A stretch of DNA of 64,000 nucleotides, from NCBI RefSeq assembly GCF_016107655.1, contig NZ_JABASX010000001.1:310001-374000 (forward strand). The letters run 5' to 3'. How positions within the stretch are numbered: the first letter of the stretch is position 1; every line of letters begins with the position of its first letter. Below the pieces are notes generated by a model. It was not told where the DNA came from and searched no databases. It saw only the letters and a list, made by a program, of their open reading frames with translations. Below are positions 1 to 9,984 of the stretch, piece by piece. Position numbers and translations under genes: made by a program. Origin of the DNA: Brevibacterium antiquum (lineage in GTDB: Bacteria; Actinomycetota; Actinomycetes; Actinomycetales; Brevibacteriaceae).

Positions 1-875
<875 letters not shown>

Positions 876-879
<4 letters not shown>

Positions 880-2141
880 GAGATCTCGCTTTCGATGAGA
901 GTGAGCAGATGGACGATGTTCGCCAGATCTGAGTCGGTGCGGGGCACCGCGGAGGAGAAGACCGATTCGACCTGGGCCGGGTCGCGGCCGGTCGCGTTGA
1001 CGATTCCGGCGATGATGTCGTGGCGGCCGGCCTCAGGACCCAAAGCCAACCGTTTCGCGATGCGCAGAAGGGCACCCGTGCGCAGAGTGTGCAGAGCCCC
1101 GGTCCGGTCATGGCTGCGAGCGGCCAGAGCAGCCCGCCCGTGCACCGTCTCCACCGCGGGAACGATGACCGGGAGGCGTTCGACGGCCAGAGGGCCGAAC
1201 CTGCGGCCGAGGATGAGCAACAGGATCAGCACGCACGGAGCCAGCCACAGAGCCCCGGCGATGAACCAGCTGGGCACATAGTCCAGAGTCGACGGAGCCG
1301 ACTCGGACTCACCGGATTCGGTGGGGTAGTAGACGACAAGATGGTCGGTCTGTGACAGCTGGGAGAGCACCAGCGAGGCATGGCCCTCCTCATCGATGCC
1401 GGCATTGGTCACCCAGTCAGAATTGCCGAGCACGGTGACAGGGAAATCGCCCTTGCCTCCGCCGCCCTCATCGACGATGAGCTGTCCGTGAGCCGACCCG
1501 GGGGTGACCTCACCGCCGGCGATCTGAGTGACGCCGGGGCCGGCAAACGGATAGCAGGTGCTCAGCCCCTGAATACCCTTCCGTGCCTCGGCGTACTGCG
1601 CATCACCGGTCTCCACCGCACCGGCAGCCTGGGCGGCCGGGACCTCGCAGTCAGGCTGTGAGATCTCATCCGGTGTCGCCAGGGGGCTGAGGCTGTCATC
1701 GACCGTGATGCGGTCGGTGAAGTCCTGGACCGAGTAGCCGGGATCGATGAGGGTCAGCCGGTTGTCATTGGCGGCGAGTTGGGACCGGAAGCCGTCGATG
1801 TCGCCCTGCGAGAGCAGATCGGCCTTCGTTGGGATCAGGAGTGTCGTCCCGGGCTGGCCCGAGGCTTCATGGGCCGTGTCGAAATCCTCGGTGGTGGTGA
1901 CATCGGCCCCATGGTCGCGCAACGTCTCGACCATGGCCTTCGTGCCCTCGCGAGCCGTGGAGTCATAGTGCAGCGGTGCCTCGGAGTCACGATCGGACGT
2001 CATCAGCATCGTCGCGATCACGGTGATGAGGATGGCGACGGCCGCGACGATCCACACTCCAGCCGATCTCAGTCGAGCCGTCAGGGGCACAGCCGCACTC
2101 GACCGTGTGCCTCTGGTGGCGACGTCGATGAGGGCACTCAT
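876..2141 (-). CDS. DUF4350 domain membrane protein
   Basis: This 421-residue protein has an N-terminal membrane segment (about 28-48), a long extracytoplasmic domain and a second membrane segment (about 296-317, around LWLAPCVLILLLILG), followed by a cytoplasmic tail. This is the layout of actinobacterial DUF4350 proteins encoded between DUF4129 and MoxR genes. The domain resembles GATase-like folds found in regulators of envelope processes, but no catalytic residues can be assigned. It overlaps its neighbours by 4 bases at both ends, which indicates tight translational coupling. The function is unknown; the conserved gene order suggests one complex with the MoxR ATPase. Confidence 0.88.
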
Positions 2142-2794
2142 GATGCCACTGCCGATCGGTGCCGGGGTCTCAGGGCGCTCAAGACCTCATCGAGTGCAAG
2201 GAACTCGGTATAGGTCGCAGGCAGCGAAGCGGTTGAGGTCCGGGCCGAGCCCTCGCCGAAGAGGAGGTCGTTGAAGACCTCCGCAACCCGGGCCAGCTCC
2301 AGTCGGTGCTCGGGCAGTGCGTCTCCGGCCGTACGGCTGAGCTCGCTGGCCGTCGACGCCGAATCGAGTGTGACGATGTGCTTCTGGGAGAGCACGGCGA
2401 AGATGGCGCGTGCGGAGTCGATCACCGCGGACCTCATATCGCCGCGCTGCGCGGCGGCCCGCGCGCTGTCCCTCCAGGGACCGGGCTCAGGTGAGGCGAC
2501 GACGGGATCGAAGGCCGACAGCGGGAGAGTCGTCTTCCGCAGCCCGACCCGTCGGACCCGCCAGATGATGAGACCGACGATGGCGGCCAGGGCCACGACG
2601 ACGATGAGGATCAGCCACGGAGAGTTGCCCTGCAGTGCCCCGGAGACGATCGAGTTCCAGATGTCGCTCAACCATTGTCCGAGCTGTTCCAGAGGGGTGA
2701 GGTCGGTGTCGGAGTACTCCGTCCTCGACAGTTCGTGCTCGACCCACTCACGGCCGGTGTCACGATCGATGACCGAACTGCTCAGCAGGCTCAT
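2138..2794 (-). CDS. DUF4129 domain membrane protein
   Basis: This is a 218-residue protein. The start ATG at 2794 was chosen because it overlaps the stop of the upstream gene (ATGA) and gives the family's usual short N-terminus; a longer open frame reaches back to 2881. One membrane segment (about 59-79, WLILIVVVALAAIVGLIIW) is followed by the cytoplasmic helical DUF4129 domain, with the typical stretch DSARAIFAVLSQKHIVTLDSASTASEL and a C-terminal FNDLLFGEG region. DUF4129 proteins occur with MoxR ATPases and transglutaminase-like or DUF4350 proteins. The biochemical role is unknown. Confidence 0.88.
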   Translation of the reverse strand: MSLLSSSVIDRDTGREWVEHELSRTEYSDTDLTPLEQLGQWLSDIWNSIVSGALQGNSPWLILIVVVALAAIVGLIIWRVRRVGLRKTTLPLSAFDPVVASPEPGPWRDSARAAAQRGDMRSAVIDSARAIFAVLSQKHIVTLDSASTASELSRTAGDALPEHRLELARVAEVFNDLLFGEGSARTSTASLPATYTEFLALDEVLSALRPRHRSAVAS

Positions 2795-3843
2795 GCGGTG
2801 CCCTCCTCGCGACGGATGAGGACCAGGTCGAAGCCTTCGGAGCGCATGCGCTGGTCGAAGTAGCAGACACAGACGAGGCACGAGAAGTAGGCGAAGAGAA
2901 TCGCCGAGGACACGGTCGTCAGGAGCAGGAGAATCGCTCCCGCGATGACGAGGATGATCGTCATCGACATGGAGCTGGCGTCAGCGGTGCCGATGGCGAT
3001 CGTGGCGATCACGGTGATGACCGTGACGAGGGGCGTGATGACGAGCTGAACCAGTTGGTTGGACAGGAAGTAGCCGAGGCCCAGCTGTCCGAGGGTGCGC
3101 CAGAAACCTGTGCCGGTCAGGCTCCAGGAGCGCTTCAGCCCGGCACGTACACCCAGCCTTTCGACGGAGATCGCGGACCCGGTGAAGGCGAATCGCAGGT
3201 TGAGCCAGATCAGGGCGCAGAGCCAGAGACCCAAAGCGATGAAAGCGGTGACGATAGCGAGGACCATGTTGTCGAACAGTGCGAAGAGAAGAGAAGGCAG
3301 TCCGAGCAGAATGAGCAGACCCAGATTGATCGCGCCCAGGAGCGCTGCGGCGAGGATCAGTGACCACCGGCGCCCGCGCAGAGACATCCACGACTGCGTC
3401 AGCGTGGTCTTGCGTGCCCCGAACGAGCTCTCGGTACCAGCCGCGGCCAGCCCGGCAAGGAAATGGGCGACGCCGAGGCTGAGCAGGCTGATCGCGAACG
3501 ATCCCATCTGCGCGAGCAGGAAGAACCCGGACATCGCATCGTCATTGCTGAGAAGATCGTTGAGGAAGGGCAGGAACTCAAGGACGACGAAGGTTCCGAC
3601 GGCAGTGAGGAGGAGAGTCCAGAGCGTGAACACGATGAGTGCCGCACCGATGGTGAGGCCGGGGACGAAGCGCAGAAGCCGGAAACCGGAATCGAGCACC
3701 TCGAAGAAGGTCAGCGGTCGTTTGGCCAGGACTCCACGCGGGGAAGGCGGGTGCCATTCGTGATGCGTCGGGCCCTGACCTCGTCGTTGCCACTGACCGG
3801 TCTGCCAATCGACCTCGGAGGTCCACGCATTCGATCGTCCCAT
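2791..3843 (-). CDS. Multi-pass membrane protein (GDPD membrane-domain-like)
   Basis: The protein has 350 residues if translation starts at the ATG at 3843 (MGRSNAWTSEV); the open frame extends to 4047 but that part looks non-coding. A proline-rich cytoplasmic N-terminus is followed by RPLTFFEVLDSGFRLLRFVPG and about six hydrophobic segments. This is the arrangement of actinobacterial proteins annotated as glycerophosphoryl diester phosphodiesterase membrane-domain proteins; no phosphodiesterase catalytic domain is present. It is the first gene of the leftward DUF4129-DUF4350-MoxR operon, to which it is joined by an ATGA overlap, and it is divergent from mtrA. The function is unknown; a membrane scaffold for the MoxR system is an inference. 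Confidence 0.75.
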   Translation of the reverse strand: MGRSNAWTSEVDWQTGQWQRRGQGPTHHEWHPPSPRGVLAKRPLTFFEVLDSGFRLLRFVPGLTIGAALIVFTLWTLLLTAVGTFVVLEFLPFLNDLLSNDDAMSGFFLLAQMGSFAISLLSLGVAHFLAGLAAAGTESSFGARKTTLTQSWMSLRGRRWSLILAAALLGAINLGLLILLGLPSLLFALFDNMVLAIVTAFIALGLWLCALIWLNLRFAFTGSAISVERLGVRAGLKRSWSLTGTGFWRTLGQLGLGYFLSNQLVQLVITPLVTVITVIATIAIGTADASSMSMTIILVIAGAILLLLTTVSSAILFAYFSCLVCVCYFDQRMRSEGFDLVLIRREEGTA

Positions 3844-3979
3844 CACCAAGCAATCCTGCCATGTTTCGCAGTCCGCCGCCGAGTCGAATCGCCCCCTGAA
3901 GTCGAGTTCACAACGTCTGCGTTCACGGGTGGGGGTGTCGAGGTCGAAAGATTGGACTCTCATAAGCGACAATGGACAG
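3844..3979. promoter_or_regulatory. Divergent promoter region, MoxR-cluster operon / mtrA
   Basis: This 136-base gap separates two head-to-head transcription units, so both promoters should lie here. I could not pick out convincing -10/-35 pairs by eye. mtrA has only a weak purine stretch (GGACAG) just before its ATG at 3980. Confidence 0.4.
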
Positions 3980-4660
3980 ATGAACGCTCGTATCCTCGTA
4001 GTTGATGATGACACGGCTTTGGCCGAAATGATCGGAATTGTGCTCAAAAGTGAAGGCTTCGAGCCCTTTTTCTGCGCTACCGGTGATCAGGCCTTCGGAG
4101 AATTCGAGAAGGTGAACCCGGACCTCGTCCTCCTCGACCTCATGCTGCCCGGAAAGGACGGACTCGAGGTCTGCCGAGAGATCCGCGAGATCTCCTCGGT
4201 GCCGATCATCATGCTCACGGCGAAATCTGACACCGTGGACGTCGTCCTCGGCCTCGAATCCGGTGCCGACGACTACGTTCCCAAACCCTTCAAGCCCAAG
4301 GAGCTCATTGCCAGGGTGCGAGCCCGCCTGCGGATCTCCGAACCTCAGGCGCCGGAGCTGCTCACCGTCGGCGATGTCGTCGTCGACGTTGCCGGTCACA
4401 CCGTGACCAAGGGCGGTTCCCCGATCTCACTGACTCCGCTCGAGTTCGATCTGCTGGTGGCCCTGGCCCGCAAGCCATGGCAGGTCTTCTCCCGCGAGAC
4501 CCTGCTCGAAGAAGTGTGGGGATACCGGCACGCTGCGGACACGCGCCTCGTGAATGTGCACGTGCAGCGTCTGCGTTCGAAGATCGAACGCGACCCGGAG
4601 AAGCCAGACATCATCGTCACCGTTCGCGGCGTCGGATATAAGGCAGGCAGAGCGGCGTGA
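3980..4660 (+). CDS. mtrA: Response regulator MtrA (OmpR/PhoB family)
   Basis: This is a 226-residue regulator starting at MNARILVVDDD; the open frame begins earlier at 3929, but the receiver domain fits this ATG. The receiver domain (1-120) has the acidic pocket D9/D10, the phospho-acceptor D53 in LLDLMLPGKDG, T at MLTAKS and K at PKPFKP. A winged-helix DNA-binding domain follows (about 130-224, ending VRGVGYKAG). MtrA is an essential or central actinobacterial regulator of cell-wall turnover, division and replication timing. The sequence and the neighbours mtrB and lpqB make the call firm. The stop overlaps the mtrB GTG start by 4 bases. Confidence 0.97.
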   Translation: MNARILVVDDDTALAEMIGIVLKSEGFEPFFCATGDQAFGEFEKVNPDLVLLDLMLPGKDGLEVCREIREISSVPIIMLTAKSDTVDVVLGLESGADDYVPKPFKPKELIARVRARLRISEPQAPELLTVGDVVVDVAGHTVTKGGSPISLTPLEFDLLVALARKPWQVFSRETLLEEVWGYRHAADTRLVNVHVQRLRSKIERDPEKPDIIVTVRGVGYKAGRAA

Positions 4661-6681
4661 GTCGCTCCTCGGCTGTGGGTGGAGCGATCCGCACCGCAGC
4701 CCCGGCGATCCGGACGTTCTGGAAGTTCCTCCTCCGCTCGTTCAGTCATTCCCTGCAGCTGCGGATCGTCGTCCTCACCATCGTCCTCACCTCCGTGGCC
4801 ATCTTCGGGGTGGGGACGTACATGTCACAGCAGATTTCGCGTGGCCTCTTCGACACTCGGCTCCAGTCCCTGTCGTCCCAGGCCGGGACCATCGTCTCCG
4901 AGCTGCGCAGCCTCGCCCCCGTCGACGGACAGGCCGTCACACAGGAGAATCTGAGCTCTCAGCTGTCGTCGATCTACAACCGGTCGACCGGATCCGTGTA
5001 TTCGCTGACCTTGGAGCCCAGCGATCCGAACTCCTCGTTTTCGACGGTCAGTGCCGGGTCGACAGACTCCGACGGTGCGGCAACCGAAGTTCCCATCACC
5101 GATGAGCTCAAGGACGCCATCGGCAAGGCGCCGACCGACGATATGCTCTACCAGTCGGTGGCGCTTCCCGATGGGTCCGGCCCCGGTCTCCTGATCTCCC
5201 AGGAGCTCCAGATCCCCAACGCCGGTCAGTTCCAGCTCTACTATCTGGGCGACTTGTCCGAGCAGCAGGACACCCTCGACTTCGTCCAGAGGTCGATGCT
5301 CGTCGCTGCCCTCGTTCTCGTCGTTCTCGTGGGTGCTGTGGCGTGGATCGTCACTCGACTCGTCGTCACACCTGTGCGCACCGGCGCCGAGGTGGCACGT
5401 CTGATCGCCGATGGTGACCTGGACGAACGCATGCCCGTCCACGGCAATGACGAAATCGCGGTGCTGGGGGAGTCTTTCAATGACATGGCCGATACCCTTC
5501 AGCACCAGATCCAGCAGATGGAGCGACTGTCAGTCCTCCAGCGCCAGTTCGTCTCCGACGTCTCTCACGAGCTGCGCACACCTCTGACCACCATTCGGGC
5601 TGCTGCGGACCTCATCTACGACTCCCGTGATGACCTCGATCCCGTCACGGCCCGAAGCGCCGAGCTGCTGAATTCGCAGGCCGAGAGATTCGACAATCTC
5701 CTCTCTGACCTGCTTGAGATCTCCCGTTATGATGCGGGTGCCGCTGCATTGGTGGCCAAGCCCGTCGACGTTGGAGCCATCGTCACCTCGATCATCGAGA
5801 CAGTGTCGATGGTGGCCGATCAGATGCACACGAACATCGTCGTCCATGCCCCGTCTTCGCCTGTGATGGCCGAAGTTGATCGCGTGCGCATCACCCGGAT
5901 CGTGCGCAACCTCGTCGTCAACGCGATCGAGCACGGGGAGTCGAACCCGATCGACATCTATGTCGCCTCCAACGCCGAGGCGGTGGCCGTGAGTGTGCGC
6001 GACCACGGTGTGGGAATGAACGACGAACAGGTCGAGCACGTATTCGACCGCTTCTGGCGTGCGGATCCCGCCCGCAAACGCACCCTGGGCGGATCTGGTC
6101 TGGGACTGGCGATCTCGCTCGAGGACGCCCACCTGCACAACGGTTGGCTGCAGGTCTGGGGCAAACCTGAAGAAGGCTCATGCTTCCGTCTGACGATCCC
6201 GCGCCGTCCCGATCAGGAGATCACCTCCTCGCCTCTGCCTCTGCCGCCTCGGGATGCCCAGATCCAGGGTGCAGCCCTCGTGGCCGGTCCGCTGTCCTCG
6301 GACGGTTCCGTGCGGATCCAGACCGGATCCATTCCCATCGTGGTTGAGACCGGTCAGACTCCTCCCACCGACGAAGGGTATGTTGATGTGCCCGAGGTTG
6401 TCCGCAGTCACGCTGACATCATCGATGACGACGCTGAGAGTTCGGATGCCGAGGACAGCTCCAAGAACTCCGAACCCGCAGACGACGTACTCGACGACGC
6501 CGACGCAGCCACCGATACCGACGAAGCCACCGATACCGCTGAATCCACCGAGCGCGCCAACGACGCAGACACCGATTCCGATGCAGACACCGAGCATCCA
6601 GTCGACGACACTGACCTTGACATCGACATGGACACCGTTTGGCCCCCGGATGCAGCACCCAAAGGAGGATCGCAGTCATGA
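4657..6681 (+). CDS. mtrB: Sensor histidine kinase MtrB
   Basis: This 674-residue protein starts with a GTG overlapping the mtrA stop (GTGA). There are two membrane segments (about 34-54 and 212-234) bounding an extracytoplasmic sensor domain. HAMP (about 235-288), HisKA with phospho-acceptor His304 in VSDVSHELRTPLTT, and HATPase_c with the N box NLVVNAIEHGE and G box GGSGLGLAIS follow. It phosphorylates MtrA; in mycobacteria the kinase is regulated by LpqB and septal partners. A C-terminal tail of about 160 residues, very rich in Asp, Glu, Ser and Thr, follows the kinase core and is unusually long and acidic. The stop overlaps lpqB. Confidence 0.97.
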   Translation: MSRSSAVGGAIRTAAPAIRTFWKFLLRSFSHSLQLRIVVLTIVLTSVAIFGVGTYMSQQISRGLFDTRLQSLSSQAGTIVSELRSLAPVDGQAVTQENLSSQLSSIYNRSTGSVYSLTLEPSDPNSSFSTVSAGSTDSDGAATEVPITDELKDAIGKAPTDDMLYQSVALPDGSGPGLLISQELQIPNAGQFQLYYLGDLSEQQDTLDFVQRSMLVAALVLVVLVGAVAWIVTRLVVTPVRTGAEVARLIADGDLDERMPVHGNDEIAVLGESFNDMADTLQHQIQQMERLSVLQRQFVSDVSHELRTPLTTIRAAADLIYDSRDDLDPVTARSAELLNSQAERFDNLLSDLLEISRYDAGAAALVAKPVDVGAIVTSIIETVSMVADQMHTNIVVHAPSSPVMAEVDRVRITRIVRNLVVNAIEHGESNPIDIYVASNAEAVAVSVRDHGVGMNDEQVEHVFDRFWRADPARKRTLGGSGLGLAISLEDAHLHNGWLQVWGKPEEGSCFRLTIPRRPDQEITSSPLPLPPRDAQIQGAALVAGPLSSDGSVRIQTGSIPIVVETGQTPPTDEGYVDVPEVVRSHADIIDDDAESSDAEDSSKNSEPADDVLDDADAATDTDEATDTAESTERANDADTDSDADTEHPVDDTDLDIDMDTVWPPDAAPKGGSQS

Positions 6682-8399
6682 CGACGTCCCGAAGTAGGAA
6701 GGGTCTGCAGATGCTCATCCTCGCTGTCTTGGCCAGCCTGGCGCTGGGGGCCTGCTCCTCGATCCCGAGCAGTTCGCCGGTGGGACACATCGAGGCAGGA
6801 TCCGGTGACCCGGGTGCCAGCAGCGCTCGGATCCCAGACGGACCCGAACCCGGCGACAGCGTCGGTGACATCGTCCGCGGCTTCCTCTCCGCCGGCGCGG
6901 GAACCGGAAACAACTTCTCTGTCGCCAAGTCCTTCCTCACCGAGGCCGAGGCACAGGAGTGGAACCCGCAGGAATCGGTGTCGCTGCTGCCCAATGACAC
7001 CGATCTGGATTCGGTCAACCAAAATATCACCTCCGACCAGAAGACACTGACGATGTCTGTGCCGGTCGTCGGACTCGTCAACTCGTCGGGAATCTTCAAC
7101 TCCGCCAAATCGGGTACCCAGTCGAACCTGGAGTTCTCCCTGCGCCAGGAGAATGGTGAATGGCGCATCGCCTCGGCGCCCGACGGTCTGCTGATATCCC
7201 AGACAGAGTTCCAGACGATCTTCCTCAACTACTCGCTGCAGTTCTTCACCTCCGACTACTCCTACCTGGTTCCCGACTCCCGCTGGTTCCTCCGCTCCTC
7301 GTCGACGCCGACAGCACTCATCAACGAACTCCTCAGCGGCCCGGCCTCATATCTCTCGGGCGCGGTCGTGACGTCGATACCCGACGGAGTGAAACTCAGC
7401 GATACGAACGTGGTGACCATCGAGAACGGCGTAGCGCACATCGCCCTGAGCAACCAGGGAGACGCGCCGACGGACCAGGAGAAGGGAATGATCCGACAGC
7501 AGATCGCATCGACGCTGAAGGTCATCCCCTCAATTTCGAGCATCGAACTGACCATCGGGGGACAGGCCGTGTCGGAGAGTCTGCAGCCGAAGACCGACTC
7601 CTCGGTCCAGGTCGACGGCCCCCCGGTGGTGCTGGCCAAAGACCGGCTCTCACGCATCTCGGGCACAACCGTGGCGAAAGTCGAGAACAGTCCGGACCTG
7701 TCTAAGGCCAAGGCCAGCGACCCGGCGGTCTCGTTCGACGATTCGCTCTACGTCTACCTGCAGAACTCCGGGAAGGAGCTGATGCGCCTCAAGGCCGACA
7801 CCGTTGACGCGACTCCGATCCTCAAGGGCAAGAGGCTCGTACGCCCCAGCATCGATCGGTTCAACACGGTCTGGACCGGGGAACGCGACAATAAGGGAAA
7901 GCTCACGGCCATCGGCGAAGACAGCAAGGAGTACACGATCGCCGCGGACTTCCTCTCCGGTCGAGACCTCATCGATGTGGAAGTCTCCCGCGACGGCACT
8001 CGGATCGCGCTGTTGAGCAGGCACAAGGGAGAGCCCTCACGCATCGACGTCGTCGGCATCCCGCGGGACAAGGCGGGAAATCCGTCCAGCGCCGTGTCCG
8101 ACGCGCCGATCGAGGTCGGGTCGAACTTCGACGAGATCAAGGACATCTCCTGGGCCGGATCGACCTCGCTGGTGGCGTTGGCCGCAGCGGAGGGCGAACG
8201 AGTCCAACCGTTCCGCATCGGGGTCACAGGGCCTCCTGCACAGCTGGGAGAGGTCCCCGACGGCAGTCGGATCGCCTCCGGTGAGGACGGTCGTTCGATC
8301 CTGGTGACGAGCTCATCCGGAGAGATCTACTCTTACAATTCCAATGCTTGGCAGAAGCTCATCGACATCTCGGCGAAGTACCCCTCCTACCCAGGCTGA
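6678..8399 (+). CDS. lpqB: Lipoprotein LpqB
   Basis: This 573-residue lipoprotein starts at an ATG that overlaps the mtrB stop (ATGA), with a strong AAAGGAGG at 6660-6668. The signal peptide ends in the lipobox LALGAC, giving lipidated Cys26. The GerMN-like sporulation-related domain lies around residues 190-300, including a region near TALINELLSGP and LSDTNVVTIENGVAHI, and a beta-propeller-like LpqB C-terminal domain follows. LpqB binds the MtrB extracellular domain and tunes MtrAB signalling, as established in mycobacteria and Streptomyces. mtrA-mtrB-lpqB form one overlapping operon here. Confidence 0.95.
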   Translation: MTTSRSRKGLQMLILAVLASLALGACSSIPSSSPVGHIEAGSGDPGASSARIPDGPEPGDSVGDIVRGFLSAGAGTGNNFSVAKSFLTEAEAQEWNPQESVSLLPNDTDLDSVNQNITSDQKTLTMSVPVVGLVNSSGIFNSAKSGTQSNLEFSLRQENGEWRIASAPDGLLISQTEFQTIFLNYSLQFFTSDYSYLVPDSRWFLRSSSTPTALINELLSGPASYLSGAVVTSIPDGVKLSDTNVVTIENGVAHIALSNQGDAPTDQEKGMIRQQIASTLKVIPSISSIELTIGGQAVSESLQPKTDSSVQVDGPPVVLAKDRLSRISGTTVAKVENSPDLSKAKASDPAVSFDDSLYVYLQNSGKELMRLKADTVDATPILKGKRLVRPSIDRFNTVWTGERDNKGKLTAIGEDSKEYTIAADFLSGRDLIDVEVSRDGTRIALLSRHKGEPSRIDVVGIPRDKAGNPSSAVSDAPIEVGSNFDEIKDISWAGSTSLVALAAAEGERVQPFRIGVTGPPAQLGEVPDGSRIASGEDGRSILVTSSSGEIYSYNSNAWQKLIDISAKYPSYPG

Positions 8400-8459
8400 G
8401 GCTTCGGAGAGTCGGAGACAGCGGCCCCGCCCGCAGACGCGGCATAGTAGATTTCTCCC

Positions 8460-9182
8460 ATGGGACTGCTGACCGAATTCGGCGAACTCTTCCTGCCCCG
8501 CCGGTGTGCCGGCTGCGGGCGGGAGGACGTCTCCCTGTGCACTGCGTGCCTGAATCTGCTCGGGGGCATCCCGCGAGCCATGGAACCGAGATACGGTCAG
8601 ATTCCCGTCGTCGGAGTCTCAGAATACAGCTCGCAGATTTCTCATATGGTGGTCAGCTTCAAAGACAACGGCCGCCGGGACATTCTCGACCCTCTTGCCC
8701 TGGCGCTGGCCCGTTCTGTCACAGCAGCCTTGGAGTTGGCTCATCATCCGGGAGGTCGGGTCAGGCTCTTTCCTGCGCCGAGCTCCCCGCGGGCTCTGAG
8801 ACGCCGAGGAGGTTCCCACACCGCAGCCCTGGCTCGCCGTGCGGGAGAACTCGTCCCAGAACTGTCTTTGGAGGTGATCGACGTCCTCCTCACCAGACGC
8901 CATCACGATCAGGTCGGTCTGGGAGCCCATGCCAGGGAGCGCAACGTGGCGAAATCGCAGTATCTCAACCCGGCGATACTGCCTTCGATGTTGTCTGGGG
9001 AGGGCGGTGAAACCGCGCTGGAACCCGGTGTCGATCTTCTCGTCGATGACTTCGCGACGACCGGAGCGACTCTGGCAGAAAGCGCAAGGGTATTAGCATC
9101 GGTGCAGATCAGACCCGTTGCAGGAGCCGTTCTCGGTCTCGGCCGCGGGGGCACTCGATTTGTCTCTCCCTTTACTGTATAA
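8460..9182 (+). CDS. ComF-family phosphoribosyltransferase-like protein
   Basis: This is a 240-residue protein. An N-terminal four-cysteine zinc-finger pattern (C16, C19, C27, C30 in RRCAGCG...LCTAC) precedes a type I phosphoribosyltransferase fold whose PRPP-binding loop is VDLLVDDFATTGAT (191-204). ComF proteins take part in DNA uptake in naturally competent bacteria, but the actinobacterial paralogues beside lpqB have no proven role. It lies 60 bases after lpqB on the same strand and could be in the same transcript or have its own promoter. The fold assignment is firm; the function is not. Confidence 0.88.
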   Translation: MGLLTEFGELFLPRRCAGCGREDVSLCTACLNLLGGIPRAMEPRYGQIPVVGVSEYSSQISHMVVSFKDNGRRDILDPLALALARSVTAALELAHHPGGRVRLFPAPSSPRALRRRGGSHTAALARRAGELVPELSLEVIDVLLTRRHHDQVGLGAHARERNVAKSQYLNPAILPSMLSGEGGETALEPGVDLLVDDFATTGATLAESARVLASVQIRPVAGAVLGLGRGGTRFVSPFTV

Positions 9183-9248
9183 CGGGGGATACCCATCCAA
9201 GGGAATGGGATCGGATGAATCCGAAGAACGAGTCGCTAAGGACGCATC

Positions 9249-9908
9249 ATGGACATTGTTGTCAACGGACGTCAACTGACCATCTCCGACAGCTTTCGCG
9301 CCCACATTGAGGACAAGATCGCGAAGGTCGAGCAACTTGCACCCCGAGCCCAACGAGTCGAGGTACACGTCGCTCATGAGAAGAACTCCCGTCAGCCGGA
9401 GACGAGCGAGCGAGTAGAGCTCACGGTCGTTGCGAAGGGCCCGGCCATCCGTGCGGAGGCCATGGCGAGCGACAAATATGCAGCGTTGGATCTGGCCTGG
9501 GCGAAGCTCGTCGAGCGATTACGGCGCGCCAGAGACCGCAACAAGGTTCCTCGAGCCGGTCACCACCGGAAGGAATCCACAGCCGAGGCCCTGGCGAAGA
9601 TGCCCGTCGCCGAGTCTCTGGTTCCCGATGAGGGCCAAGCGATCGACGCGAACGAATCCGCGAACAACGATCAGACGAATGGCCGCATCAAGGCCGAAGG
9701 CGACTCACCCGTGGTTCTGCGTGAGAAGACATTCGACGGCGCTCCCATCGGCATCGAAGAAGCGCTCAACCGTATGGAGCTCGTCGGACACGACTTCTAT
9801 CTGTTCATCGACGAGGAGTCGAGCAAACCCTCTGTCGTCTACCGTCGCAAGGGCTGGAGCTACGGTGTGATCACTCTTGATCACGAACTTCAGGGCGTCG
9901 CCGACTGA
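9249..9908 (+). CDS. hpf: Long-form ribosome hibernation-promoting factor
   Basis: This 219-residue protein has an N-terminal HPF/RaiA domain (1-100, starting MDIVVNGRQLTISDSFRAHI), a charged linker, and a C-terminal dimerisation domain (about 160-219, with KTFDGAPIGIEEALNRMELVGHDFYLF). The long form promotes 100S ribosome dimers during starvation. The gene commonly lies between comF and secA in actinobacteria, as here. It is followed 20 bases later by a perfect 15-bp hairpin that should end the transcript. No regulatory element could be identified upstream. Confidence 0.96.
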   Translation: MDIVVNGRQLTISDSFRAHIEDKIAKVEQLAPRAQRVEVHVAHEKNSRQPETSERVELTVVAKGPAIRAEAMASDKYAALDLAWAKLVERLRRARDRNKVPRAGHHRKESTAEALAKMPVAESLVPDEGQAIDANESANNDQTNGRIKAEGDSPVVLREKTFDGAPIGIEEALNRMELVGHDFYLFIDEESSKPSVVYRRKGWSYGVITLDHELQGVAD

Positions 9909-9928
9909 CCTGAACACTCGAGAAGCAC

Positions 9929-9961
9929 GATCGCCGAGGTGGGAACCCCACCTCGGCGATC
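9929..9961. terminator. Hairpin terminator between hpf and the DUF418 gene
   Basis: A perfect 15-bp inverted repeat (arms 9929-9943 and 9947-9961, GATCGCCGAGGTGGG and complement) with a 3-base loop lies between convergent genes. It is followed by TTCGTCT and probably serves both strands. Confidence 0.8.
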
Positions 9962-9984
9962 TTCGTCTGCGGTCGAATCCGATC

